Assembly: GCF_034344865.1 (NCBI RefSeq)
Contig: NZ_CP133774.1
Span: 3,658,001 to 3,722,000, forward strand
Direction of reading: 5' to 3'
Length of the DNA stretch: 64,000 bases
Origin: Pseudomonas sp. 10S4
Lineage (GTDB): Bacteria > Pseudomonadota > Gammaproteobacteria > Pseudomonadales > Pseudomonadaceae
Of this stretch, positions 1-7,454 are shown piece after piece. Position 1 is the first letter of the stretch. Each line of letters opens with the position of its first letter. Under the pieces are notes generated by a model. That model had not been told where the DNA came from, ran no database searches, and saw only the letters and a program-made list of their open reading frames with translations. Both the position numbers and the translations under genes were made by a program.

Positions 1-450
1 CGGTGCCGGCCGGGTTGCAGGAGCTGGCCGACGCCAGTGCCGAGCCGGAAGAACCCAAGGAAGAAACCAGTTTCCATACGCTGTTGCTGGAACTGGACAC
101 CATGGAGGAGGGGATCAAGACCGACTTTGACGATTTGTTGCGTGATGGGGCGGTGACTGAGACCGAAGAAGGTCTGGATCTGCCAACGCCTGAGCCAGAA
201 ATCGAAGTTGAACTTCAGCCTGAGCCTGAAGCCACAGTCGAAGAAGAGCAGGAAGAAGAGCCAGAAGAAGAGCTGGAGGACGACGTGCTTGGCGTTGCCG
301 AAGCGCGCGAGAAACTCCTGGCCGCCGTCGCTGCTCTGGAACAACACAAACCCGAACCCGAACCCGAACCCGAACTCAGCGACGAAGAAGCCGAAGCCCG
401 AGCTCTGGGCCGAAGCAATCGAAGCCGAACGCCGCGAATTCGAAGACTGA
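1..450 (+). CDS. scpB: Segregation and condensation protein B, C-terminal part (frameshifted)
   Basis: This is the 3' end of scpB; the start lies outside the window. ScpB binds ScpA and SMC in the complex that compacts and partitions the chromosome. The visible part is the variable acidic tail: a conserved stretch (LQELADAS, then SFHTLLLELD and EEGIKTDFDDLL), a Glu/Pro-rich low-complexity run with tandem PE repeats, and the terminal block EAREKLLAAVAALEQ. The expected end, AEAIEAERREFED, is in another frame. One extra G in the GGG at 407-409 explains this, and removing it restores the tail with its stop at 448-450. Without correction the frame would run to 536, into a REP repeat. The order scpB, DUF1289, rluB is usual in pseudomonads. 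I identified it by recall of the family tail, not by seeing the winged-helix domains. Confidence 0.8.
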
Positions 451-480
451 CCAAAATTCTGTGGGCAATGGCGATCCCCT

Positions 481-569
481 GTGGGAGCGGGCTTGCTCGC
501 GAAGGCGGCGGATCAGGCAACCATGATGTTGACTGACACTCCCTCTTCGCGAGCAAGCCCGCTCCCACA
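481..569. repeat. REPIN (GTGGGAGC family)
   Basis: Two inverted REP arms, GTGGGAGCGGGCTTGCTCGC and its complement, flank a spacer of about 45 bases that itself holds shorter complementary stretches. It lies directly after scpB. Mobilised REP doublets of this kind are common in fluorescent pseudomonads and are copied by RAYT transposases; no RAYT gene is in the window. Confidence 0.88.
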
Positions 570-615
570 ATGAATTCTTGGTGTTCCCGAAAATGAGTTC
601 ACCACCATCCCGATT

Positions 616-702
616 GTGGGAGTGAGCCTGCTCGCGATATCGGTCTGTCAGTCACCCCGATATTGAATGTGCCGCCGTCATCGCGAGCAGGCTCGCTCCC
701 AC
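616..702. repeat. REPIN (GTGGGAG family, diverged)
   Basis: This is a second doublet 47 bases after the first, with arms GTGGGAGTGAGCCTGCTCGCG and the complement CGCGAGCAGGCTCGCTCCCAC. The arms differ from the upstream copy, so it is an independent insertion rather than a tandem duplication. Together the two fill most of the scpB to DUF1289 gap. Confidence 0.85.
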
Positions 703-729
703 AGTGATTGGTGTTGACTGGAGTATTTG

Positions 730-921
730 ATGACCTCAACCAAAGACCCCTGCATCAACGTCTGCAAGTTCACCGACGACATTTGCCTTGGCTGCGGCCG
801 CAGCAAGCGCGAAATCAAGGCCTGGAAGAAGCTCGACAAGACCGACAAACGCACCGTACTCGCCGAAGCGGCGCTGCGTTTGATCAAGCTCGGTGCCACC
901 GTTCGGCGCAAAGGCAAGTAA
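730..921 (+). CDS. DUF1289 small cysteine-rich protein
   Basis: This gene encodes 63 residues with the DUF1289 signature: DPCINVC near the N-terminus, then ICLGCGR and an REIKAW helix. The four cysteines (CxxxC and CxxC) suggest a small metal- or Fe-S-binding fold. The C-terminus is basic. The ATG at 730 follows a GGAG at 720-723; an in-frame TTG three bases earlier is less likely. It sits between scpB and rluB, its usual position in Pseudomonas. No biochemical role is established for the family, and I do not assign one. Confidence 0.85.
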   Translation: MTSTKDPCINVCKFTDDICLGCGRSKREIKAWKKLDKTDKRTVLAEAALRLIKLGATVRRKGK

Positions 922-1078
922 GTCTCCATTGATCAGCTAGTCTCTGATGCGCAAACGCTTGCATGAGCGTATGATTCGCGACCCTCCGGCGATCCCTTCG
1001 CCCGAGTGCCCAGTTTTACATCGCTTCAGGACCCTCACTTCAGAGCTGCCTGAACAGACCACACCGGGAGGTGCCCAG

Positions 1079-2377
1079 ATGAGTATCAACGACCAGAAAG
1101 ACGACGCCGAAATCGGCCCAGCAGGCGAAAAACTGCAGAAAGTCCTCGCCCGTATCGGCGTCGGCTCGCGCCGTGACGTAGAAGCCTGGATCAGCCACGG
1201 CCGCATCAAGGTCAATGGCAAAGACGCCACCCTCGGGCAGCGCGTCGACATGCACGACGCCATCACCATTGATGGCAAGGTGATCAAGCGCGAAGAAGCC
1301 GCCGAGTCGGTACGCCGCGTGATCATGTACAACAAGCCCGACGGCGAAATCTGCACCCGCCTTGATCCGGAAGGCCGTCCAACCGTTTTCGACAAGATGC
1401 CGCGCCCGAAAGAAGGTCGCTGGATCAACATCGGTCGTCTCGACATCAACACCACCGGTCTGCTGATGTTCACCACTGACGGTGAATTGGCTAACCGCCT
1501 GATGCACCCTTCCTACGAAATGGACCGTGAATACGCGGTACGTGTCCGTGGCGAAGTTGACGACGAAATGATCGAGCGTCTGAAGGCAGGCGTCGTCCTC
1601 GAGGACGGCCCGGCCAAGTTCACCGACATCAAGCAGGCTCCAGGTGGCGAAGGTTTCAACCACTGGTACCACTGCGTGGTGATGGAAGGTCGCAACCGCG
1701 AAGTTCGTCGTCTGTGGGAATCCCAGGGCTTGGTGGTCAGCCGTCTGAAGCGCGTGCGTTTCGGTCCGGTGTTCCTTAACTCCGACCTGCCGATGGGTCG
1801 CTGGCGCGAAATGAGCCAGTACGAAGTCGACATTCTGAGTGCTGAAGTGGGCCTGACGCCTGTGGCCATGCCGCAGATGAACGCCAAGAGCAAAGACAAA
1901 CTCGACCGCATGCAGCGTAAATCGTCGCGTCCGATGGGCAAGACCGAGCGCGTGCGCTCGTTGCGTCCAGCCATCGGTAACCAGACCGCTGCTACGCCGC
2001 GTGACTCCCGTGAACCGCAAATCGAAGGCGAGCGTCCAGCCCGCAAACCAGCAGCGCCACGCGCTGATGGCGAGCGCGGTCCACGCACGCCACGTCCGGC
2101 TAACGGTCGCACCGAACGTGGCGAAGGCCGTGGTGCTCCGTCCGGTGGTCGTAGCGATCGCGGTGCTCCAGCCGGTCGTGGTGAATCTCGAGGTGACTCG
2201 AGTCGCGGTACGCCAGTGGCCGACCGTCCGGCTGACACCAAGCGTCCGGCCAAGCCTGCCGGGAAGAAACGCCCAGGTATCGTTCTGGTCGACAGGGACA
2301 CGCCATCGGGCAAGCGCCGCGGCGCGCCAGCCGGTTCGGGTCAGCGTCCGGGCTTTGGTCGTCGCAAGCCGGAATGA
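1079..2377 (+). CDS. rluB: 23S rRNA pseudouridine(2605) synthase
   Basis: The 432-residue product isomerises U2605 of 23S rRNA to pseudouridine. An S4 RNA-binding domain (about residues 17-65, EKLQKVLARIG) precedes the RsuA/RluB catalytic core. The catalytic aspartate is D122 in the motif GRLDINTTGLL, and the REVRRLWESQG block follows. The last 130 residues are a low-complexity Arg/Gly/Pro-rich extension typical of Pseudomonas RluB and absent from the shorter E. coli enzyme. I chose the ATG at 1079 because GGGAGG lies at the right distance and the upstream in-frame extension from 947 does not look coding. A clear intrinsic terminator follows the gene. Confidence 0.92.
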   Translation: MSINDQKDDAEIGPAGEKLQKVLARIGVGSRRDVEAWISHGRIKVNGKDATLGQRVDMHDAITIDGKVIKREEAAESVRRVIMYNKPDGEICTRLDPEGRPTVFDKMPRPKEGRWINIGRLDINTTGLLMFTTDGELANRLMHPSYEMDREYAVRVRGEVDDEMIERLKAGVVLEDGPAKFTDIKQAPGGEGFNHWYHCVVMEGRNREVRRLWESQGLVVSRLKRVRFGPVFLNSDLPMGRWREMSQYEVDILSAEVGLTPVAMPQMNAKSKDKLDRMQRKSSRPMGKTERVRSLRPAIGNQTAATPRDSREPQIEGERPARKPAAPRADGERGPRTPRPANGRTERGEGRGAPSGGRSDRGAPAGRGESRGDSSRGTPVADRPADTKRPAKPAGKKRPGIVLVDRDTPSGKRRGAPAGSGQRPGFGRRKPE

Positions 2378-2411
2378 AGCAGCGGTAAGTTTCAAGCTGC
2401 AAGCTGCAAGT

Positions 2412-2444
2412 AAAAAACGCCAACCCTAGGGTTGGCGTTTTTTT
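2412..2444 (+). terminator. Rho-independent terminator after rluB
   Basis: The stem CGCCAACC/GGTTGGCG with a CTAG loop is flanked by an A-run and a run of seven T. It lies 35 bases after the rluB stop and is nearly symmetrical, so it may work in both directions. Confidence 0.9.
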
Positions 2445-2480
2445 GTATGGCCAAGCCGGATTTCAGAATGTAGATGAACC

Positions 2481-2613
2481 TGTGGCGAGGGAGCTTGCTC
2501 CCGTTGGGTCGCGCAGCGGCCCCAAAACCATCCCGCGCGTTCTGTCAGGCAAACCGCGTTGGCGGGTTTTGCGACTGCTGCGCAGCCGAGCGGGAGCAAG
2601 CTCCCTCGCCACA
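2481..2613. repeat. REP doublet (GTGGCGAGGG family)
   Basis: Arms TGTGGCGAGGGAGCTTGCTC and the complement ending CTCCCTCGCCACA surround about 90 bases containing further inverted stretches (GCGCAGCGG against CTGCGCAG). This is a different REP family from the GTGGGAGC type. Related copies lie at 14334-14464 and inside the nested element at 41343-41476. Confidence 0.85.
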
Positions 2614-2615
2614 GG

Positions 2616-2687
2616 GGTTCGGTGTTGTTTGGAAAACAAACCTCTCATCAAGGTTCGGTGTTGTTTAAAAAACAAACCGCCCATCAA
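2616..2687. repeat. Tandem duplication of a 36-bp unit
   Basis: Two adjacent 36-bp units (2616-2651 and 2652-2687) match at 32 of 36 positions. Each contains GGTTCGGTGTTGTTT followed by AAAACAAACC. The second unit holds the stop codon and last codons of the minus-strand M29-like gene, so the first is a duplicated gene end left in the intergenic space. Confidence 0.8.
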
Positions 2688-3630
2688 ACACCGGCTCATC
2701 ATCCAGCGCCAGCACGCCACTGGAGAAGATCAGGTCCAGGTGGTGACTGCCCTTGGCCCCACCGCCCAACCCCAGGTGCAAGCCGCAATGGCGCTCCTCG
2801 AACCCGGCGTTGCGCGCATAGAGCTCCTTCACGCCTTCGTTGGTGCCAATGCCCAGCTCCTCAATCCGCCGATTCGACGGATTGGCGTCCAGGTATTTGT
2901 TGAAGTCATGCTCAAGCCCCGGCACATCCGTGGCGATTTTTCTGATAGTCGAGTTCTCGATCCACAACTCCAGCGGCGACTCCAGTACCCCGTACTTGCG
3001 GGCGAAGGGGATCGTGCTGAGGAACGTCCCCATAAACTTCACCCGGCCATTAATCTCCTCACTGTGGGTCGCGATTTCGCCGGGCGCCAGGTCAAAGTTG
3101 CCGACGCCGTTGATGTCTGTCCACTTCTTGATACTGCTCAGCGGTGTTTCAAACCACGAGCCGTGGTCATCCTTGAAACTTAATGTTGTGGCGTGGGACA
3201 TGCGCTGGATCAAGTGGCTATTGAGCCCGGCAATACGCTGAGGCGTGACACTGAAGGTGTCGTAGAAGTAATCGCCGTAATCCTTGAACAGCAGCGACTT
3301 CTTCCAGTTTTCCGCCATGACGCCTTGCAGCGCACGGACAAACTCCGGGCCGTCGGGGCGAGGGTTGGGCAGGGTGGAAGAGTCGTAGAAGAAAATGTAC
3401 AGATCGCTGTCGGCAATCGCCTGGGCCAGCAAATCCGTGGGCTCCAGGTCCAGACGCATGGCGCTGAAGCTGAATTGTGGGCTGTTACCGGCCTGTTCGG
3501 CGATGTTGCCAGTCAGTGCCTCGTAATCAGCGGTGTGGCCGAGCAAGACCTTCGCCGGGTTGATGCCGACAAGGGCCGGGTGGTGTTCGAGGTAGTAAAG
3601 GAAATGCGAAATGGCGCGTTGCTTATCCAT
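2665..3630 (-). CDS. M29 aminopeptidase / NicX-like metalloenzyme
   Basis: The 321-residue product has a C-terminal half resembling the thermophilic aminopeptidase (M29) fold, which is shared by the iron dioxygenase NicX. Candidate metal ligands in the expected order are E191/E192 (HSEE), E258 (EELGIGTN), H285 (GLHLGLG), H297 and D299 (HHLDL). It is shorter than typical M29 enzymes (about 400 residues), and the tyrosine between the two histidine motifs appears to be missing in a shortened loop. I chose the ATG at 3630 because AGGGAGG precedes it; the longer frame to 3669 lacks such a site. It follows a 45-residue peptide gene by 69 bases on the same strand, so the two are probably co-transcribed. 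The enzyme could be a peptidase, an oxygenase or a peptide-modifying enzyme; which one is not resolved by sequence. Confidence 0.7.
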   Translation of the reverse strand: MDKQRAISHFLYYLEHHPALVGINPAKVLLGHTADYEALTGNIAEQAGNSPQFSFSAMRLDLEPTDLLAQAIADSDLYIFFYDSSTLPNPRPDGPEFVRALQGVMAENWKKSLLFKDYGDYFYDTFSVTPQRIAGLNSHLIQRMSHATTLSFKDDHGSWFETPLSSIKKWTDINGVGNFDLAPGEIATHSEEINGRVKFMGTFLSTIPFARKYGVLESPLELWIENSTIRKIATDVPGLEHDFNKYLDANPSNRRIEELGIGTNEGVKELYARNAGFEERHCGLHLGLGGGAKGSHHLDLIFSSGVLALDDEPVFDGRFVF

Positions 3631-3699
3631 GTAGTCCTCCCTGACAAACCGAGAAAAAGTGGCAGGCACGACCGGCCGGATCGTACCTGCCGGGATGTC

Positions 3700-3837
3700 T
3701 TACAGAGGCCACATCGCTGTGCCGAACGGAACAATCGCGTCGGCTTGCATCATTTCAACGGCGGCGTCATGGGTCGGCGCTTCAAACCAATCGTCCAGTT
3801 GCAGTTCAGTTTCCAAGTCTTTTTCAATTACTTGCAT
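3700..3837 (-). CDS. 45-residue acidic peptide, possible RiPP-type precursor
   Basis: This short gene encodes an acidic N-terminal region (MQVIEKDLETELQLDDWFEA) and a hydrophobic, proline-containing end (IVPFGTAMWPL). An AGGAG stands nine bases before the ATG at 3837, so translation is likely. The layout (charged leader-like part, compact hydrophobic tail) and the co-directional metalloenzyme gene 69 bases downstream resemble a precursor/modifying-enzyme pair of ribosomally made peptides, but I recognise no named precursor family. It has no signal peptide and no double-glycine motif. A small regulatory or structural subunit of the enzyme is an alternative. Confidence 0.6.
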   Translation of the reverse strand: MQVIEKDLETELQLDDWFEAPTHDAAVEMMQADAIVPFGTAMWPL

Positions 3838-3905
3838 TGTGAATCTCCTAGATGACTTTTGAGTAAGAACAGCGGCGTGCTTTTCAATCAGTGAATAACC
3901 CGCCA

Positions 3906-3933
3906 ACTTGCCGGTCGATGCGGCTCGGCAAGT
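3906..3933. promoter_or_regulatory. Inverted repeat upstream of the peptide gene
   Basis: ACTTGCCG and CGGCAAGT form a perfect 8-bp inverted repeat with a 12-base spacer, 69 bases upstream of the peptide start. It could be an operator or a 5' leader hairpin of the minus-strand transcript. Confidence 0.4.
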
Positions 3934-3939
3934 CGCTGA

Positions 3940-4078
3940 AAACCTAGTTCATCGATTTTTAAAATGCAAAAAAATAATTAAATAAGATTTGTTTGAACTT
4001 TTTATTCTGTTTTTTAAAGAGCGAATTCTTATTTAAAAACAAAAAACTAACTCGGCCTTTTCGTTAGGAAGCTTCCTA
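3940..4078. other. AT-rich intergenic patch ending in a 14-bp palindrome
   Basis: Roughly 3950-4050 is very AT-rich for this genome, with runs such as AAAAAAATAATTAAATAAG. It ends in the perfect palindrome TAGGAAGCTTCCTA (4065-4078), which looks like a dimeric regulator site. The patch lies upstream of the peptide/M29-like pair, whose promoter is probably within or near it. I see no coding signal here. Confidence 0.45.
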
Positions 4079-4486
4079 CCGTCAATTTGCAGTCATCCTG
4101 CGGCGGGATCTGATCTGGCAAATTTGCGTTACGGGATGTAAAGGAATGTTGACGAAATAGGCTGCAAAACCCATTGGATTGAGTCCTTCCCGGATGCTGT
4201 AAGGAAATTCTTCCGACAACCCGCTCAGTCGCCGTCCCACAGGGCTCTGGCGCGCTTGTTTCAGCGGCGTTTGAAGGGTGAGATGCGCCCCATGCCTGTC
4301 GTGCAGGTGCATAACAAGAAGGAGGCGCAATGAACGCCGTGACTCATCTCCATCTCTCCCCGTGGGCGGATTGTTTGATCCCCTGCGTCGATGACCTGCA
4401 AAGGTCTGACTTCCTTTTGCAGCCGCCCGAGACCCTCGACGCGGACACAGGCAATCCCGGCAACCGACGCGCTGATCCAGCAGTGT
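4079..4486. other. Intergenic stretch without a convincing gene
   Basis: A 98-codon frame starts at 4330 behind an excellent ribosome site (AAGGAGGCGCA before ATG), but its translation matches no family I know. It also runs through the aroP promoter region to 4626. I do not annotate it as a gene; it could be a small unrecognised protein or a remnant. Otherwise I see nothing in this stretch. Confidence 0.3.
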
Positions 4487-4515
4487 CTGGCAGCAGGGGG
4501 TTAGCGGTGTACAAT
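4487..4515 (+). promoter_or_regulatory. Putative sigma-70 promoter of aroP
   Basis: CTGGCA (4487-4492), a 17-base spacer and TACAAT (4510-4515) preceded by TG give a good housekeeping promoter. A start near 4522 would create a leader of about 245 bases before the aroP ATG, long enough for leader-peptide control. Confidence 0.55.
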
Positions 4516-4643
4516 GCGCCGCGTTTTAACTGTGACCTCCTGCGCATCTGCGCAAACTTCAAGGCTACCCGTCTTGTTCATTCCGCCGCGCCACAAGCGT
4601 GTCGGGTTCGATTTCGTCACAGATAAAAACAAACAGGTGACGC

Positions 4644-4706
4644 ATGACCGTTGTAAATACGCTGAACTCCTGGTGCTTGCGCTGGGGTTTGATCGGCGCT
4701 GCTTGA
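4644..4706 (+). CDS. 20-residue leader peptide with two Trp codons upstream of aroP
   Basis: An ATG at 4644, behind CAGGTGACG, opens a 20-codon frame: MTVVNTLNSWCLRWGLIGAA. Trp codons are at positions 10 and 14. It lies between the likely promoter and the aromatic amino-acid permease gene, whose start is 60 bases after its stop. A 6-bp hairpin (GCTGCT 4698-4703 with AGCAGC 4718-4723) spans the stop codon. By analogy with TnaC or amino-acid attenuators it could sense tryptophan through ribosome stalling. No U-tract terminator is visible, so Rho-dependent or translational control would be more likely. The function is inferred. Confidence 0.5.
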   Translation: MTVVNTLNSWCLRWGLIGAA

Positions 4707-4766
4707 AATTGCAAATGAGCAGCAACGTCTACTGAACATCATCAAACCTTGCGTGAGACCCTTTTC

Positions 4767-6179
4767 ATGAGTGGACAAAACTCGCATTCAGGCGAGCTTA
4801 AACGCGGCCTGAAAAATCGCCACATTCAACTGATCGCTCTCGGTGGCGCGATCGGTACCGGACTGTTCCTCGGTTCGGCCGGGGTGCTGAAATCCGCCGG
4901 CCCGTCGATGATCCTCGGCTACGCTATCTGCGGCTTCATTGCCTTCATGATCATGCGCCAGTTGGGCGAAATGATCGTCGAAGAGCCGGTGGCCGGCTCC
5001 TTCAGCCACTTCGCGCACAAATACTGGGGCGGGTTTGCCGGTTTTCTGTCGGGCTGGAACTGCTGGATTTTGTACATTCTGGTGGGCATGTCGGAGCTGA
5101 CCGCGGTCGGCAAGTACATCCACTATTGGGCGCCGGACATCCCGACCTGGGTCTCGGCTGCCGGTTTCTTCGTGCTGATCAACCTGATCAACCTGGCCAA
5201 CGTCAAAGTGTTTGGCGAGGCCGAGTTCTGGTTCGCGATCATCAAGGTCGTGGCGATTGTCGGCATGATTGCCCTGGGCAGCTATTTGCTGGTCAGCGGT
5301 AACGGCGGCCCGCAAGCCTCGGTGAGCAACCTGTGGTCCCACGGCGGCTTCTTCCCGAACGGTGTCAGTGGTTTGGTCATGGCGATGGCGATCATCATGT
5401 TCTCCTTCGGCGGCCTGGAAATGCTCGGTTTCACCGCAGCCGAAGCCGACAAGCCGAAAACCGTGATCCCGAAAGCCATCAACCAGGTGATCTACCGGAT
5501 CCTGATTTTCTACATCGGCGCCCTGATCATTCTGCTGTCGCTGACACCATGGGACAGCCTGTTGGCCACCCTGAACGCTTCCGGCGATTCCTACAGCGGT
5601 AGCCCGTTCGTGCAAGTGTTCTCGATGCTCGGCAGCAACACCGCGGCGCACATCCTCAACTTTGTGGTCCTGACGGCGGCATTGTCGGTGTACAACAGCG
5701 GCACCTACTGCAACAGCCGCATGCTGCTGGGCATGGCCGAGCAAGGCGATGCGCCGAAGGCTTTGGCGAAGATCGACAAGCGCGGCGTGCCGGTGCGTTC
5801 GATCCTGGCGTCGGCCGCGGTGACGTTGATCGCTGTGTTGCTGAACTACCTGATCCCGCAAAACGCGCTGGAACTGTTGATGTCGCTGGTGGTGGCTACC
5901 CTGGTGATCAACTGGGCGATGATCAGCTTCTCGCACTTCAAGTTCCGCCAGCACATGAACAAGACTAACCAGACGCCGCTGTTCAAGGCCCTGTGGTACC
6001 CGTACGGGAACTACATCTGCCTGGCGTTCGTGGCGTTCATCCTGTGTGTGATGCTGTTGATCCCGGGGATCCAGATCTCGGTGTATGCGATCCCGGTGTG
6101 GGTCGCGTTCATGTGGATCTGCTACGGCATCAAGAACAAGCGCCGTGCCCAGCACGCGCTCCAGACCGCGGTGAAATAA
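4767..6179 (+). CDS. aroP: Aromatic amino acid permease (AroP type)
   Basis: This is a 470-residue proton-coupled inner-membrane transporter of the amino acid/polyamine/organocation superfamily with about 12 membrane segments. The N-terminus (LKRGLKNRHIQLIALGGAIG, then TGLFLGSA) and blocks such as MRQLGEMIVEEPVAGSFSHF and the TAALSVYNSGTYCNSRML region match AroP of enteric bacteria closely throughout. Phe, Tyr and Trp are therefore the likely substrates. The ATG at 4767 is preferred over an in-frame TTG at 4749. It fits the nearby phh genes, which degrade phenylalanine. A strong terminator follows. The exact substrate range cannot be read from sequence. Confidence 0.85.
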   Translation: MSGQNSHSGELKRGLKNRHIQLIALGGAIGTGLFLGSAGVLKSAGPSMILGYAICGFIAFMIMRQLGEMIVEEPVAGSFSHFAHKYWGGFAGFLSGWNCWILYILVGMSELTAVGKYIHYWAPDIPTWVSAAGFFVLINLINLANVKVFGEAEFWFAIIKVVAIVGMIALGSYLLVSGNGGPQASVSNLWSHGGFFPNGVSGLVMAMAIIMFSFGGLEMLGFTAAEADKPKTVIPKAINQVIYRILIFYIGALIILLSLTPWDSLLATLNASGDSYSGSPFVQVFSMLGSNTAAHILNFVVLTAALSVYNSGTYCNSRMLLGMAEQGDAPKALAKIDKRGVPVRSILASAAVTLIAVLLNYLIPQNALELLMSLVVATLVINWAMISFSHFKFRQHMNKTNQTPLFKALWYPYGNYICLAFVAFILCVMLLIPGIQISVYAIPVWVAFMWICYGIKNKRRAQHALQTAVK

Positions 6180-6191
6180 CGCAGCCTGCAG

Positions 6192-6229
6192 AAACAACAA
6201 ACCCGGCCATGTGCCGGGTTTGTTGTTTT
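6192..6229 (+). terminator. Rho-independent terminator after aroP
   Basis: AAACAACAAACCCGGC and GCCGGGTTTGTTGTTT form a long stem with a five-base loop and a T-tract. It starts 13 bases after the aroP stop and the symmetry allows bidirectional use. Confidence 0.92.
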
Positions 6230-6249
6230 CTGGGTTCATACAAAACCCT

Positions 6250-6339
6250 GTGGGAGTGAGCTTGCTCGCGAAGGGGCCATAACATTCAACATCATCGCTG
6301 AATGTCACACCGTCTTCGCGGGCAAGCCTCGCTCCTACA
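6250..6339. repeat. REPIN (GTGGGAG family)
   Basis: The left arm GTGGGAGTGAGCTTGCTCGCG pairs with a diverged right arm ending GCTCCTACAC. It is the first of two REPINs that fill the aroP to hydrolase gap. Confidence 0.82.
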
Positions 6340-6385
6340 CGGGATCAGTGTTGAACCGGGGATTTGTGATCGACACAAAACCACT

Positions 6386-6473
6386 GTGGGAGCGTGGCTT
6401 GCCCGCGAAGAGGCCAGCACATCCAACAGACATGCTGGCTGACACACCGCTTTCGCGATCAGGCTCGCCCCAC
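6386..6473. repeat. REPIN (GTGGGAGC family, diverged)
   Basis: The left arm GTGGGAGCGTGGCTTGCCCG and right arm TTTCGCGATCAGGCTCGCCC have several mismatches, so this is probably an old copy. It ends 20 bases from the hydrolase stop codon. Confidence 0.78.
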
Positions 6474-6492
6474 ATTAAATCGGCGTCAGGCC

Positions 6493-7335
6493 TTATTTCT
6501 GGTCCAGAAAGCTCTGCACCGACGCATTGAAAAATTCCGGGTCCTGGATAAAGGCGAAATGGCTGACATTGGGCAAGATCAGCAGGCCGGCACCGGGGAT
6601 GGCCGACGCCATGTATTCGGTGTGTTCGCGTTTGATGGCTTCGTCATGGTCGCCGTCAACGATCAAGACCGGGCTTTTGATTTTCGCCAGGTCCTCGGTT
6701 GTCCAGTTTGGCTGGCTCGCCCACATATGGCTGATTTGCTCGACGAACGCATCGTACTCTTTGGGGGTAGGTGACAGCTTCGTGTACTCCTTGCCGGCGC
6801 GTTCGATGTAGGCGGCGAACGTCGGGTTCTTCTCGACCCCTTCCTTGACACCCGAAGTCTGAGTATTGGCGGCGAAGGCGAACACCTTGCCAACGCGCTG
6901 CGGATATCGCATCGCCAAATCAAGCCCAAGAATGGCGCCGTCACTCCAGCCCACGAAGTCGGCCCGTTGGATCTTCAGTTTATCGAGCACCGCGATGACG
7001 TCATCTGCCATCAGGTCATAACCGTAAGGTCGCGCATCTCGCGAACTGCGACCGTGGCCTCGGCTGTCGAGGGTGATGACGGTGTGCTTCGCCGCGAGGG
7101 CCTTGACCTGATGGCCCCAATAATCGGAGTTGGCCAGACCGCCGTGCAACAGCACGACAGGAGAGCCGTGACCGGTGATCGAGTAGTAAAGCTTGATGCC
7201 GTTGACGTCGGCACTGCCGGTTTTTGCACTGGTGATCGGGGCGGGGGTCGCCGGTAATGTTTCCCAGCGTTCTACGGCATGAGCCGCGTTGAATGACAGC
7301 AGCAGGCAGAAAGCAGCAAGCAAGCGATGGGGCAT
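6493..7335 (-). CDS. Exported alpha/beta hydrolase
   Basis: The 280-residue product begins with a Sec signal peptide (LLAAFCLLLSFNAAHA, cleavage after AHA) and continues with an alpha/beta-hydrolase fold. The oxyanion-hole HGG motif (VVLLHGGLANSDYW), nucleophile elbow GWSDG, acidic DGDHD and a C-terminal histidine in NVSHF give a full triad. The ATG at 7335 has GGAGAG just upstream; longer frames add non-signal residues. It is monocistronic between REPINs and a repeat-rich gap. The substrate is unknown. The family includes esterases, haloperoxidase-like enzymes and lactonases, and a periplasmic location is predicted. Confidence 0.8.
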   Translation of the reverse strand: MPHRLLAAFCLLLSFNAAHAVERWETLPATPAPITSAKTGSADVNGIKLYYSITGHGSPVVLLHGGLANSDYWGHQVKALAAKHTVITLDSRGHGRSSRDARPYGYDLMADDVIAVLDKLKIQRADFVGWSDGAILGLDLAMRYPQRVGKVFAFAANTQTSGVKEGVEKNPTFAAYIERAGKEYTKLSPTPKEYDAFVEQISHMWASQPNWTTEDLAKIKSPVLIVDGDHDEAIKREHTEYMASAIPGAGLLILPNVSHFAFIQDPEFFNASVQSFLDQK

Positions 7336-7454
7336 GGGTCTCTCCATTAAAAAGGCCTGATCGGCGTGATCCGGACTCTTTAGCGTAGAACCCAACTGTT
7401 AGAAGGCCAGGCGTCGCTAGTCGTGGTAACTGCGGCAAGGTTCATGCAAACCCT

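Noticed and set aside
451..702. Possible CRISPR array from regularly spaced palindromes
   Set aside because: Only paired inverted units, with unrelated arms between doublets and no direct-repeat/spacer pattern; these are REPINs.
1040..2395. 451-codon minus-strand frame over rluB
   Set aside because: It is a shadow of rluB: the sense frame has S4 and catalytic motifs, and the antisense product is Thr/Ala/Arg repeats with no ribosome site.
4501..4735. Second small frame at 4514-4735 overlapping the aroP leader
   Set aside because: It has no ribosome site, runs across the leader peptide in another frame, and its product looks random.
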